Shown: piece by piece, positions 56,930-64,000 of the stretch
Position numbering within the stretch: the stretch's first letter is position 1
Layout: the number at the start of each line of letters is the position of its first letter
Source of the DNA: AP-15 sp963818695
GTDB taxonomy: Bacteria; Pseudomonadota; Alphaproteobacteria; ATCC43930; CGMCC-115725
Assembly: GCA_963818695.1 (NCBI GenBank)
Contig: CAWFTG010000005.1
Coordinates: 248,001-312,000 of the forward strand
Direction of reading: 5' to 3'
DNA length: 64,000 bases
Position numbers and translations under genes: made by a program
Notes under the pieces: generated by a model
What the model saw: the letters and a program-made list of their open reading frames with translations, nothing else
What the model was told of the DNA's origin: nothing
Databases searched by the model: none

Positions 56930-57229
56930 TCAGCCGGCGACGTAGCGTCGTTCTCCGGTCGAGGGTTGATAAAAAACCGTGACCAGCTTGCCGCTTTCCG
57001 GATCGACAAAGCGCTCGCTCGTCGGGACCCAGTCGGGCCCCGGCCGGCGCTCCGTCACCCGCTTGTAGCGCCAACGTTCGACAAGCAGTCCGAGCAACAG
57101 AACGAGCCCGGGGACGGCGAGGCGCAAGCTGACGCCGAGAGTGCAGCCAAAGGCCGCCAGGAGCCCCGCAGCGGCAAGCAGAACGCCGCCGGCAGCAAAC
57201 AAGAAGGCCCGCAGCACCGGGCGGCTCAC
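56930..57229 (-). CDS. small membrane protein coupled to ybjQ
   Basis: A 99-residue protein starting at a GTG that overlaps the YbjQ stop (GTGA). It has two TM segments (AFLFAAGGVLLAAAGLLAAF and LAVPGLVLLLGLLVERW), then a cytosolic tail with FVDPESGKLVTVFYQPSTGERRYVA, a text seen in small proteins next to YbjQ. Function unknown. Confidence 0.7.
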   Translation of the reverse strand: MSRPVLRAFLFAAGGVLLAAAGLLAAFGCTLGVSLRLAVPGLVLLLGLLVERWRYKRVTERRPGPDWVPTSERFVDPESGKLVTVFYQPSTGERRYVAG

Positions 57230-57552
57230 ATCCCCTCGGGCTCGATGACGGCCGCCGTGCCGTAGGCGACGATTTCGCTCATCGTCTGGCCGATCTCGGC
57301 TGAATCGAACCGCATCATCAACACCGCGTTGGCGCCCATCGCAGTCGCATTGCGGACGAGCCGGTCGACGGCGTGGCGCCGCGCCTCCTCGAGCAGCTGC
57401 GTGTATTCGTCGATCTCGCCGCCGACGATCGAGCGCAGCCCCGCCATGATGTTGCCGCCCAGCCCGCGGCTCCGCACGACGACCCCAAAGCATTGACCCT
57501 TAACCTCGGCCACCCGGTGACCGGTGACATTTTCCGTCGTAACGACGAGCAT
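57226..57552 (-). CDS. YbjQ family (UPF0145) heavy-metal-binding-domain protein
   Basis: A 108-residue protein of the YbjQ family, which forms pentameric rings. It shows the usual start MLVVTTENVTGHRV, VVVRSRGLGGNIMAGLRSIVGGEI, and ARRHAVDRLVRNATAMGANAV with the C-terminal YGTAAVIEPEG. The biological role is not established. The start was moved to 57552 to match the family. Translationally coupled to the membrane protein downstream. Confidence 0.88.
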   Translation of the reverse strand: MLVVTTENVTGHRVAEVKGQCFGVVVRSRGLGGNIMAGLRSIVGGEIDEYTQLLEEARRHAVDRLVRNATAMGANAVLMMRFDSAEIGQTMSEIVAYGTAAVIEPEGM

Positions 57553-57757
57553 TGATCTCTCCAACTCCGTCAATCCCTCAGAGCTTAGTCGAAATTTGGA
57601 ACCCGTCACCCGGATGCTGGCGCAATTCGACTAATAAGTAGGCCTTATGATTCTAAAGGCTTACTAAACTGCAACCCTGCAATGAGCAAACGGTTGGTTG
57701 CGACGGCCGGTCACGTGGCGCTAGGCTAGGGTTCGGCGCAGAGCGAGAGGGATTGCG

Positions 57758-58543
57758 ATGGCGGCGGGCAACAGCTGGAGCGAGTCGGTCCTCGAGGTGG
57801 CCGGCGGAAAAATGCATCTGGCGCGCGCCGGCAGCGGGCGCCCGGTTCTGATCCTGCACCATGATATCGGCAGTCCCGACCGGCTGCCGTTTTACGACGA
57901 GCTCGCCGGCCGCTTCGATGTGCTGGTGCCGCACCATCCGGGTTATGGCAAGTCCGAGCGGCCGCAATGGCTGCGCAACGTGCGCGATGTCGCGGTCATG
58001 TATCAGTGGCTGCTATCCGATCTCGGCGTCGAGCACGCCTCGCTGGTCGGGCTCGGCTTTGGCGGATGGATTGCCGCCGAGATGGCGACAATGGCGCCGC
58101 GCGACTTCCATAGGCTGGTCCTGGTCGGGGCGATGGGATTGAAGCCGCCCGACGGCGACATCTTCGACCAGGCGATCGTCAGCTATCTCGATTACGCCCG
58201 CGCCGGGTTTCACGACCAGGAGGCGTTCGCCCGGGTCTATGGCGACGTGTCGACCGACCAGCTGGTCGAGTGGGACCTCTGCCGCGAGATGAGCTTCCGG
58301 ATCGCCTGGAAGCCCTACATGTACAATCAGAGCCTGCCGCATTTGTTGGGCGGGGTGCGGGCGCCGGCGCTTGTCGTCTGGGGCGACGACGACAAGATCG
58401 TGCCGAAGAGCGCGGGCGAGCGATTCGCCGCGTTGCTGCCGCAGGCGCGGTTGGAGGTCGTGCGCTCGTCCGGGCACTGCGTCGAGATGGAGCAGCCGGA
58501 CCAGCTCGCGCGTCTGGTCCGGTCTTTCGTCGAGGAAAATTAA
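57758..58543 (+). CDS. alpha/beta-hydrolase-fold protein lacking the nucleophile serine
   Basis: A 261-residue alpha/beta hydrolase fold. The oxyanion region is LILHHDIGSPDRLPFYDEL and PHHPGYGKSERP. The acid is in VVWGDDDKIVP and the histidine in SSGHCVEMEQP. The nucleophile elbow, normally G-x-S-x-G, reads GLGFGGW, with glycine in place of serine, so ordinary esterase chemistry looks impossible. The luciferase-like monooxygenase gene follows by 36 bp, probably one operon. Confidence 0.82.
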   Translation: MAAGNSWSESVLEVAGGKMHLARAGSGRPVLILHHDIGSPDRLPFYDELAGRFDVLVPHHPGYGKSERPQWLRNVRDVAVMYQWLLSDLGVEHASLVGLGFGGWIAAEMATMAPRDFHRLVLVGAMGLKPPDGDIFDQAIVSYLDYARAGFHDQEAFARVYGDVSTDQLVEWDLCREMSFRIAWKPYMYNQSLPHLLGGVRAPALVVWGDDDKIVPKSAGERFAALLPQARLEVVRSSGHCVEMEQPDQLARLVRSFVEEN

Positions 58544-58579
58544 CGGATCTGCCGGGCGCTCTCGGCAAGGAGGAAAGCG

Positions 58580-59821
58580 ATGCATGTGATGTATTTCACC
58601 GAGCAGCCGATGTCCGCCTATCCCGCCGATATCGGGCTCGAATTCGGCGCCACCGCGCTGATGTTTTCGAACAAATACTTCGATCCGGTCGCCGCCAGCC
58701 GGCTCTATAACGAATACCTCGAGCAATACATCTACGCCGAGGAGATGGGTGTCGAAGGCTTCATGCTGAACGAGCATCATAATGCGCCGTTCTGCATGCA
58801 GGCGAAATGCAACATCTTCGCCTCGATCCTCGCCGCGGTAACCAAGAAGGCAAAGATCGTGTTGCTCGGCAACCCGTTGCCGCTGGCCGAGAACCCCGTG
58901 CGCCTCGCCGAAGAATTGGCGATGATCGACATGATCTCGAAGGGCCGCCTCGTCTCCGGCTTTGTTCGCGGCGGCGGCCAGGAGCAATTGGCCAACGGCG
59001 TCAACCCCGCCTACAACCGCGAACGGTTCGAGGAAGCGCACGATCTGGTCGTCGCGGCATGGACCCGCCAAGGCCCGTTCCGCTGGGAAGGCACGCACTA
59101 TCAGAACCGCGTCGTCAATCCCTGGGCGGTGCCGTTGCAGAAACCCTATCCGCGCGTGTGGATCCCGGGGGTGCTGAGCAAGGAGACGATCATCTGGGCG
59201 GCTAAGCAGCGCTACCCCTATATCGCGCTCAACACCTCGATCGAGGCGACGAAGAACATCTGGAAGATTTACGATGCGGTGGCGCTCGAGGCCGGCTACG
59301 AGGCGGGGCCGGAGAACCGTGGGTACCTGCAGCAGGTCCATGTCTCCGACAGCGAGGAAAAGGCGGAGAAGAACGCCCGCCAGTTCCTGTGGATGCAGGG
59401 CGAGTTCACCGGTCTCGCGCACCCGGTGTGGTCGGCCCCGTCGGGCTACTTCTCGCCCGAGCATCGCCGCCAATTCGTCGAGTTCGCGGTCGGCCGGGCC
59501 GAGAGCCCGCGCGGCCGACCCACTTTTGAAACGCAGGTCGCCGATGGGCGGGTTCTCTACGGCACGCCAAAGACCGTCATCCCGAAATTGCGCCGCGTGC
59601 TCGAAGAAACCCGGCCGAGCATCTACGGCCTCTGGGGCAATGACGGGTCGGTCAGCAACGAGGACGCGCGGACCTGCATCCGGCTGTTGGGACAGGAGGT
59701 CATGCCGGCGATGCGCGACATCGGCAAGGAGCTGGGCCTCAAGGACCCGTTCGAAACCAACGCACCGGTCCATTTGCGCTATTCGACGGACCTGAAACAG
59801 ATGCCGCAAGCCGCGGAGTAG
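58580..59821 (+). CDS. LLM-class flavin-dependent monooxygenase
   Basis: A 413-residue bacterial-luciferase-like TIM-barrel. It begins HVMYFTEQPMSAYP, with AEEMGVEGFMLNEHHNAPF (the EHH of flavin-dependent members), LGNPLPLAENPVRLAEELAMIDMIS and SGFVRGGG. It uses reduced FMN or F420 and oxygen. A strong AAGGAGG ribosome site precedes the ATG. It follows the alpha/beta hydrolase-like gene and precedes an SHS permease, so the three look like an uptake-and-degradation set. Confidence 0.9.
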   Translation: MHVMYFTEQPMSAYPADIGLEFGATALMFSNKYFDPVAASRLYNEYLEQYIYAEEMGVEGFMLNEHHNAPFCMQAKCNIFASILAAVTKKAKIVLLGNPLPLAENPVRLAEELAMIDMISKGRLVSGFVRGGGQEQLANGVNPAYNRERFEEAHDLVVAAWTRQGPFRWEGTHYQNRVVNPWAVPLQKPYPRVWIPGVLSKETIIWAAKQRYPYIALNTSIEATKNIWKIYDAVALEAGYEAGPENRGYLQQVHVSDSEEKAEKNARQFLWMQGEFTGLAHPVWSAPSGYFSPEHRRQFVEFAVGRAESPRGRPTFETQVADGRVLYGTPKTVIPKLRRVLEETRPSIYGLWGNDGSVSNEDARTCIRLLGQEVMPAMRDIGKELGLKDPFETNAPVHLRYSTDLKQMPQAAE

Positions 59822-59862
59822 GGCGGGGGCCGCCTACGGTCAGGGGGGAGAAACTAGCGCCA

Positions 59863-61140
59863 ATGACAACAGCCGTCGAGACCACTAAAAGGCCGATCCC
59901 CTGGTGGAAAGAGCCGACAAAAGACCAGTGGTACGCCTGGGTCGCCTCCTGGCTCGGCTGGACGTTGGACGCGTTCGACTTCACGATGTTCCTCTTGATC
60001 ATGGTGCCGATCTCGCAGGAATTCGGCGTGCCCTTGACCGAGGTCGCATTCCTGCTGAGCGTCACCTTGTGGCTGCGGCTCGTTGGCGCGGTCGGCTCCG
60101 GGTGGCTCGCCGACCGGATCGGCCGCAAGACCCCGCTGATGATCTCGATCCTGTGGTATTCGATCTGCAACTTCATCGCCGGCTTCTCGCCGGCGTTTTG
60201 GTTCCTGTTTCTGTTCCGCGCGCTGTTGGGCATCGGCATGGGCGCCGAGTGGCCGGCCGGCGCGGCTCTCGCGATGGAATCCTGGCCGGCGCGGTCGCGG
60301 GGGTTCATGAGCGGGATGCTGCAGGGCTCGTGGAGCCTCGGGTTCCTTCTGGCCAGCCTGATCTACGGGCTGGCATTCAATGCCATCGGCTGGCGCGGCT
60401 TGCTGATGATCGGCGTCCTTCCCGCTCTCTCGGTCGTCTATGTGCGGTTCTTCGTCAAGGAGCCGCCGGTATGGGAGGAGAACCGGCGCCGCCAGCGCGC
60501 TGAGAAGCGCGAAGTGCATGCGCCGCTGATCAACATCTTCAAGCCGGGCCTGCTCGGGAACACCTTGACTGCCTGCTGGTGGATGGCGAGCAGTTTCCTC
60601 GTCTACTACTCGATCAATGCGTTGTTCGCGACGCATCTGCAGAAGGATCTGAACCTGAGCCCGGCTCTCGTCGCGACACCGATCCTGTTTGCGAACCTGG
60701 CGGCGTTTTTCGCGCAAGGCTTCTGGGGCTGGTTTGCCGACCGCTTCGGCCGCCGCTGGTCGATGATCATACCCGCCGCAATCGCGATCTTTGTCGCGCC
60801 CCTCTACCTCCTGACCACAGATTTTACTTGGATCGCCGCCGGCTTTGTCTTGCAAGGCTTCTTCGGCCAAGCGATTTATGGCCAGAACCCCGCCTACCTT
60901 TCTGAGCGGTTCCCGACTGAGGTCCGCGCCACGGCGAGCGCTTTCTGCTATCATCAAGGCGCGATCTTCGGCGGCTTTGTCCCGCTCGTTTTGACTTGGT
61001 TCGCCAGCCATTACGACCTCGGCTTTGCAATCCCGATGCTGATCGGCACTTGTGTCGGAGCCGCAAGTTTTGTGATTGCGCTGCTGCTCGGACCGGAGAC
61101 CAAGGGAAAGGTCCTCGTGCCGGATCTCGTCGTGGCCTAG
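59863..61140 (+). CDS. MFS permease, SHS type (third paralog)
   Basis: A 425-residue, 12-TM permease highly similar to those at 29-1304 and 1466-2740: PWWKEPTKDQWYAW, LGWTLDAFDFTMF, WLADRIGRKTP, RFPTEVRATASAF, DLVVA at the end. It is 41 bp after the LLM monooxygenase and probably imports the substrate of that enzyme. An organic acid is likely. A GGGGGG-AG ribosome site is present. Confidence 0.92.
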   Translation: MTTAVETTKRPIPWWKEPTKDQWYAWVASWLGWTLDAFDFTMFLLIMVPISQEFGVPLTEVAFLLSVTLWLRLVGAVGSGWLADRIGRKTPLMISILWYSICNFIAGFSPAFWFLFLFRALLGIGMGAEWPAGAALAMESWPARSRGFMSGMLQGSWSLGFLLASLIYGLAFNAIGWRGLLMIGVLPALSVVYVRFFVKEPPVWEENRRRQRAEKREVHAPLINIFKPGLLGNTLTACWWMASSFLVYYSINALFATHLQKDLNLSPALVATPILFANLAAFFAQGFWGWFADRFGRRWSMIIPAAIAIFVAPLYLLTTDFTWIAAGFVLQGFFGQAIYGQNPAYLSERFPTEVRATASAFCYHQGAIFGGFVPLVLTWFASHYDLGFAIPMLIGTCVGAASFVIALLLGPETKGKVLVPDLVVA

Positions 61141-61446
61141 ATGTTGTCTATTTCTCCGTCTCGCGGCGCCGGCAGCCTCTAAGCCTTCCTGGTCGCTGGC
61201 GCAATGGATTGCGCAGAGATCGCTCGCCCCCGCAGCATCGCGTAATTAATGAGCGAACCGGTCGCAAGCGTCGGGTCCGTGCCGATTGCGGCATCTACGA
61301 TCCCTCCGAGGGTAACTCCGTCCCTCCGCAAATGTGTGTTGTATGTGTCGCGGATGCTATTGCAATTCCATAACGGCTAGTATTGATGTAGCGCTCGGTA
61401 GGGCAGCCTGAGCGAACGAGATGGCTGCTGTGACGGGAGGATCGCC
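61141..61446. other. intergenic region, nothing recognised
   Basis: About 305 bp. TATTGCAATTCCATAACGG near 61360 is AT-richer and could hold the promoter of the sorbosone dehydrogenase gene. No ORF or repeat seen. Confidence 0.35.
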
Positions 61447-62748
61447 ATGATTTCGGTTTTGTCGCGCTCGCGGACGCTGTCGCTCGCGGTGCTAATGGCA
61501 GGCGTTTTCGCGGCCCCGTGGCCGATTGCGGCGCAACAGGCGCCGGCGAGCCAGGCGCCCGCCGCCGCTCCGGCATCACCCGCGGCAGCGCAAACCCCGA
61601 CGACGCCGCCGTCATGGATGCAGGGCGCGCCCAACTCGGCCGAGGAGTCTCATCTCGCGCCGCAAGTGCCGCCGCCAATTCCCACCCCCGCCGACAAGCT
61701 GCCGGTGGCGGAGTTGAAACTGCCGAAAAACTTCCACCTCGAAGTCTTTGCTAGCGGCGTCCCGAATGCGCGCTCGCTCCGGGTCGGCGACAAGGGAACG
61801 GTCTTCCTCAGCACGCGGACCCTCGACCGAATTTATGCGATCGTCGACAAAAACGGCAAGCGCGAGGTCAAGGTTCTGGCGACCGGGCTGAATTCGCCGA
61901 ACGGCATAGCCCTGCACAACGGCACCCTCTACATCGCCGAGATCAACCGGATCTCGAAGATCGACAATGTCGAGAGCCAGCTCGACAACCCGCCGAAGCC
62001 GACGGTCATCTACAGCGACCTGCCGAACGACGCGCCGCACGGCTGGAAATTCCTGACCGTCGGGCCCGACAATAAGCTCTATTTCAACATCGGCGCGCCG
62101 TGCAACATCTGCATGCCGCCGCCGACGCACGCCCAGATCCGTCGCATCAACCTCGACGGCAGCGGGATGGAGGTCGTCGCGCGTGGTATCCGCCAGGTCG
62201 TCGGCATGGATTGGCACCCGGTGCTCAAGCAGATGTATTTCACCGAGAACCAGCGCGACTGGCTGTCGGAGGACGAGCCGAACGATAAGCTCAACCGATT
62301 GGCGCACCCCGGCCAGGACAATTTCGGCTATCCCTATTGCGACGGCGGTGACATCCCCGACCCGCAATTCGGCTGGGGCCACAGCTGCAATGAGTTCACC
62401 AAGCCGGTGGCGCAGCTAGGGCCGCATTCGGCGCCGCTCGGCCTGCGCTTCTATACCGGCCGCATGTTCCCGCGCGAATACGACAACGCGCTCTTCATCG
62501 TCCGCCACGGCTCATGGAACAAGACGAAGAAGATCGGCGGCGACATCGTCGTGGCAAAGCTCAATGCCGACGGATCGGTGAAGTCGATCCAGCCGTTCAT
62601 CACCGGCTTTCTGCAAGACAACAAATATGTCGGCAGGCCGGTTGACGTCGAGCTGATGAAAGACGGCTCGATGCTGATCTCGGATGATTGGAACGGCGCG
62701 GTCTATCGCCTGACATACGGCTTGCAGCGCGTCAGCGCGCGCCATTAG
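61447..62748 (+). CDS. PQQ-type sorbosone dehydrogenase-like protein, exported
   Basis: A 433-residue periplasmic beta-propeller. A Sec signal (TLSLAVLMAGVFAAPWPIAAQ) is followed by a proline/alanine-rich stretch, then propeller blades with FASGVPNARSLRVGDKGTVFL, NSPNGIALHNGTLYIAE, GMDWHPVLKQMYFTENQRDWLS and the cysteine-bearing GAPCNICMP. These are typical of L-sorbosone/pyranose dehydrogenases using PQQ. The diheme cytochrome 12 bp downstream is the likely electron acceptor. Sugar or aldehyde substrate unknown. Confidence 0.85.
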   Translation: MISVLSRSRTLSLAVLMAGVFAAPWPIAAQQAPASQAPAAAPASPAAAQTPTTPPSWMQGAPNSAEESHLAPQVPPPIPTPADKLPVAELKLPKNFHLEVFASGVPNARSLRVGDKGTVFLSTRTLDRIYAIVDKNGKREVKVLATGLNSPNGIALHNGTLYIAEINRISKIDNVESQLDNPPKPTVIYSDLPNDAPHGWKFLTVGPDNKLYFNIGAPCNICMPPPTHAQIRRINLDGSGMEVVARGIRQVVGMDWHPVLKQMYFTENQRDWLSEDEPNDKLNRLAHPGQDNFGYPYCDGGDIPDPQFGWGHSCNEFTKPVAQLGPHSAPLGLRFYTGRMFPREYDNALFIVRHGSWNKTKKIGGDIVVAKLNADGSVKSIQPFITGFLQDNKYVGRPVDVELMKDGSMLISDDWNGAVYRLTYGLQRVSARH

Positions 62749-62759
62749 GCGGGGTCTCG

Positions 62760-63339
62760 ATGAAGCGTGCCGGAGGCGCCTGCGCCGTTGCCGCAGCGCT
62801 CTTGACCGGCACGCTCTCCGCATTTGCCGCAGCACCGCCGGAGAAGCTCGAGCCGTGCCTCACCTGCCACGGGGCGGACGGGCCAATCGGAAATCGAGAA
62901 TGTGCCGTCGCTCGGTGCGCAGCCCTCGAAATACGTGTTGATCCAGCTCTTTATGTTTCGTGAGGGGCTGCGCTCGGTCGAGCCGATGACCGAGCTGACG
63001 AAAGGTTGGAGCGACGCGGATCTGCAACAGGCGGCGGATTTTCTCGCCGCGTTGCCGCCGCCGAAGCCGCCCGTTGATCCCGCCGACCCCGCGCGACTCG
63101 AACGGGCCCGCGCCCTGGTCGAGCTGAACCACTGTAATGTCTGCCACCGCTCGGATTTTTCCGGGCAGGAAAATGTGCCGCGCCTCGCCGACCAGCGCGA
63201 GGATTACCTGCTGAAGGCGCTACGCGAATACAAAAGCGGCGCCCGACACGGCTACGAGCCGACGATGGCCGAGGTGCTGCAGCCGATCGACGACGCGCAG
63301 CTGGCCGAGTTCGCATACTACTTGTCGCGCCTGCGCTGA
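62760..63339 (+). CDS. diheme cytochrome c, exported, frameshifted at 62883-62884
   Basis: About 192 residues: signal peptide (GACAVAAALLTGTLSAFA), a first heme motif CLTCH and a second CNVCH, each with a distal region such as FMFREGLRSVEPMTELTK. The family is cytochrome c4-like. One extra base in CC at 62883-62884 breaks the frame after CHGADG; without it the chain reads QSEIENVPSLGAQP. Forms an operon with the dehydrogenase. Confidence 0.85.
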
Positions 63340-63378
63340 CGGGAACGCTCATCGCCCCCAAAGGAAGCCGTATCCTTG

Positions 63379-64000
63379 CTAACCTCGGCTAAGCGCCGCC
63401 TCACGGAGCGCCCGCCAGAGGCGCTCCGGCGTGGCCGGCATTTCGATGTGGCGGATGCCGAGCGGGGAGAGTGCGTCGACGAGGGCGTTGGCGACGGCAG
63501 GGAGGGCACCGACATTGCCGGCTTCGCCCGCACCCTTGACCCCCAACGGGTTGGTCTTGGTCGGGACCGGGTTGCTGTCGCAATGAATAGCCGACAAGTC
63601 GCCCGCACGCGGCATCGCGTAATCCATGAAGGAGCCGGTCAGCAGCTGCCCCGAGGCGGGGTCGAAGCGGATATCCTCCATCAGCACCTGACCCACGCCT
63701 TGCGCGATACCGCCGCAGATCTGACCTTCCAGCAATAAGGGGTTCATGACCGTGCCGACATCGTCGACGACGCTGTAGCGCAGAACCTCGACCTCGCCGG
63801 TCTCCTCGTCGATTTCGAGCTCGCAGATGTGGCAGCCGTTCGGGAAATTCTGCTCCTTGCAGCTGAACGTGGCTCCGGCGATCAAGCCGAGGTCCATTCC
63901 CTCGGGCAGGTTTTCCGGGTTCAGCAACTCCCTCGCGATTTCGCCGACAGTCAACCGGCGGTTCGAGCGCGGCGCGGAGAAGAGGCCGTCCTCGAAATTG
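63379..64000 (-). CDS. CoxL-type molybdenum hydroxylase large subunit, C-terminal part (runs off the window)
   Basis: The last 206 residues of a xanthine oxidase/CO dehydrogenase family molybdopterin subunit. It shows CHICELEIDEETGEVEVLRYSVVDDVGTVMNP, the Moco loop GGIAQGVGQVL, and the active-site glutamate motif KGAGEAGNVGALPAV. The rest lies beyond position 64000. Small (Fe-S) and medium (FAD) subunit genes are expected outside. Substrate could be an aldehyde or aromatic; true CO oxidation cannot be judged without the active-site loop. Confidence 0.9.
   Translation of the reverse strand, partial: NFEDGLFSAPRSNRRLTVGEIARELLNPENLPEGMDLGLIAGATFSCKEQNFPNGCHICELEIDEETGEVEVLRYSVVDDVGTVMNPLLLEGQICGGIAQGVGQVLMEDIRFDPASGQLLTGSFMDYAMPRAGDLSAIHCDSNPVPTKTNPLGVKGAGEAGNVGALPAVANALVDALSPLGIRHIEMPATPERLWRALREAALSRG

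Noticed and set aside
58013..59809. Minus-strand ORF of 598 codons
   Set aside because: Antisense to the LLM monooxygenase and hydrolase genes, which have clear families and ribosome sites. Shadow frame.
59854..61011. Minus-strand ORF of 385 codons
   Set aside because: Antisense to the SHS permease; composition dominated by Arg, Gln and Glu with no domain.

Overview
The window is GC-rich, densely coded bacterial chromosome, most likely from a free-living alphaproteobacterium of soil or groundwater type, perhaps Rhodospirillales-like. That placement is inference. It rests on CobS/CobT of the aerobic cobalamin pathway next to a J-domain gene, an ispG-RodZ-like pair, an ScfR-type regulator divergent from a glyoxylate-shunt operon, CIRCE-controlled groESL, several short GC-rich palindromic repeats and a CoxL-type molybdenum hydroxylase. 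I saw no rRNA, tRNA or CRISPR.

Layout. 0-6 kb: two SHS-type MFS permeases, a drug-efflux-like MFS protein, a methyltransferase and a small membrane protein. 6.5-13.2 kb: nudC, a flavin-dependent monooxygenase/acyl-CoA dehydrogenase-like gene, then an ScfR regulator divergent from isocitrate lyase and malate synthase. 13.6-16.8 kb: a GrdB-like selenoprotein read through an in-frame TGA, a HAD hydrolase and a convergent D-amino-acid dehydrogenase. 17.4-21.5 kb: nucleotide-sugar genes (ugd, UDP-xylose synthase, rfbD, rfbA). 21.5-25.4 kb: cysNC and cysD plus an HtrA-like protein whose catalytic triad appears lost. 25.5-32 kb: groESL, a J-domain gene, cobS and cobT. 33-34.6 kb: remnants of IS630, a serine recombinase and an ispG fragment. 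34.6-38.7 kb: a fatty acid hydroxylase, a methyltransferase, ispG and a RodZ-like gene. 39.4-53.4 kb: an accessory catabolic region (acyl-CoA synthetase, aldolase, glyoxalases, sulfite oxidase-like enzyme, SCP-x thiolase with its DUF35 partner, TPP enzyme) broken up by toxin-antitoxin cassettes, duplicated gene ends and palindromic repeats. 53.5-55.6 kb: truncated genes and a Tn3 transposase remnant. 55.6-64 kb: a glycosyltransferase, ybjQ, an alpha/beta hydrolase with a luciferase-like monooxygenase and a third SHS permease, a sorbosone dehydrogenase with a diheme cytochrome, and the end of a CoxL-like gene.

Two themes stand out. First, a convincing selenocysteine codon (UxxC, residue 154) in a GrdB-family protein. 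Second, two toxin-antitoxin loci each lie just downstream of a metabolic gene and are followed by a second, same-orientation copy of that gene's 3' end, as if a cassette had gone in and duplicated it.

About ten otherwise intact genes, including groEL, cysD and rfbA, are broken by a single base. Nearly all are +1 changes and most are in short homopolymers, so many apparent pseudogenes are probably sequencing or assembly errors. Clearly decayed fragments are marked as pseudogenes.
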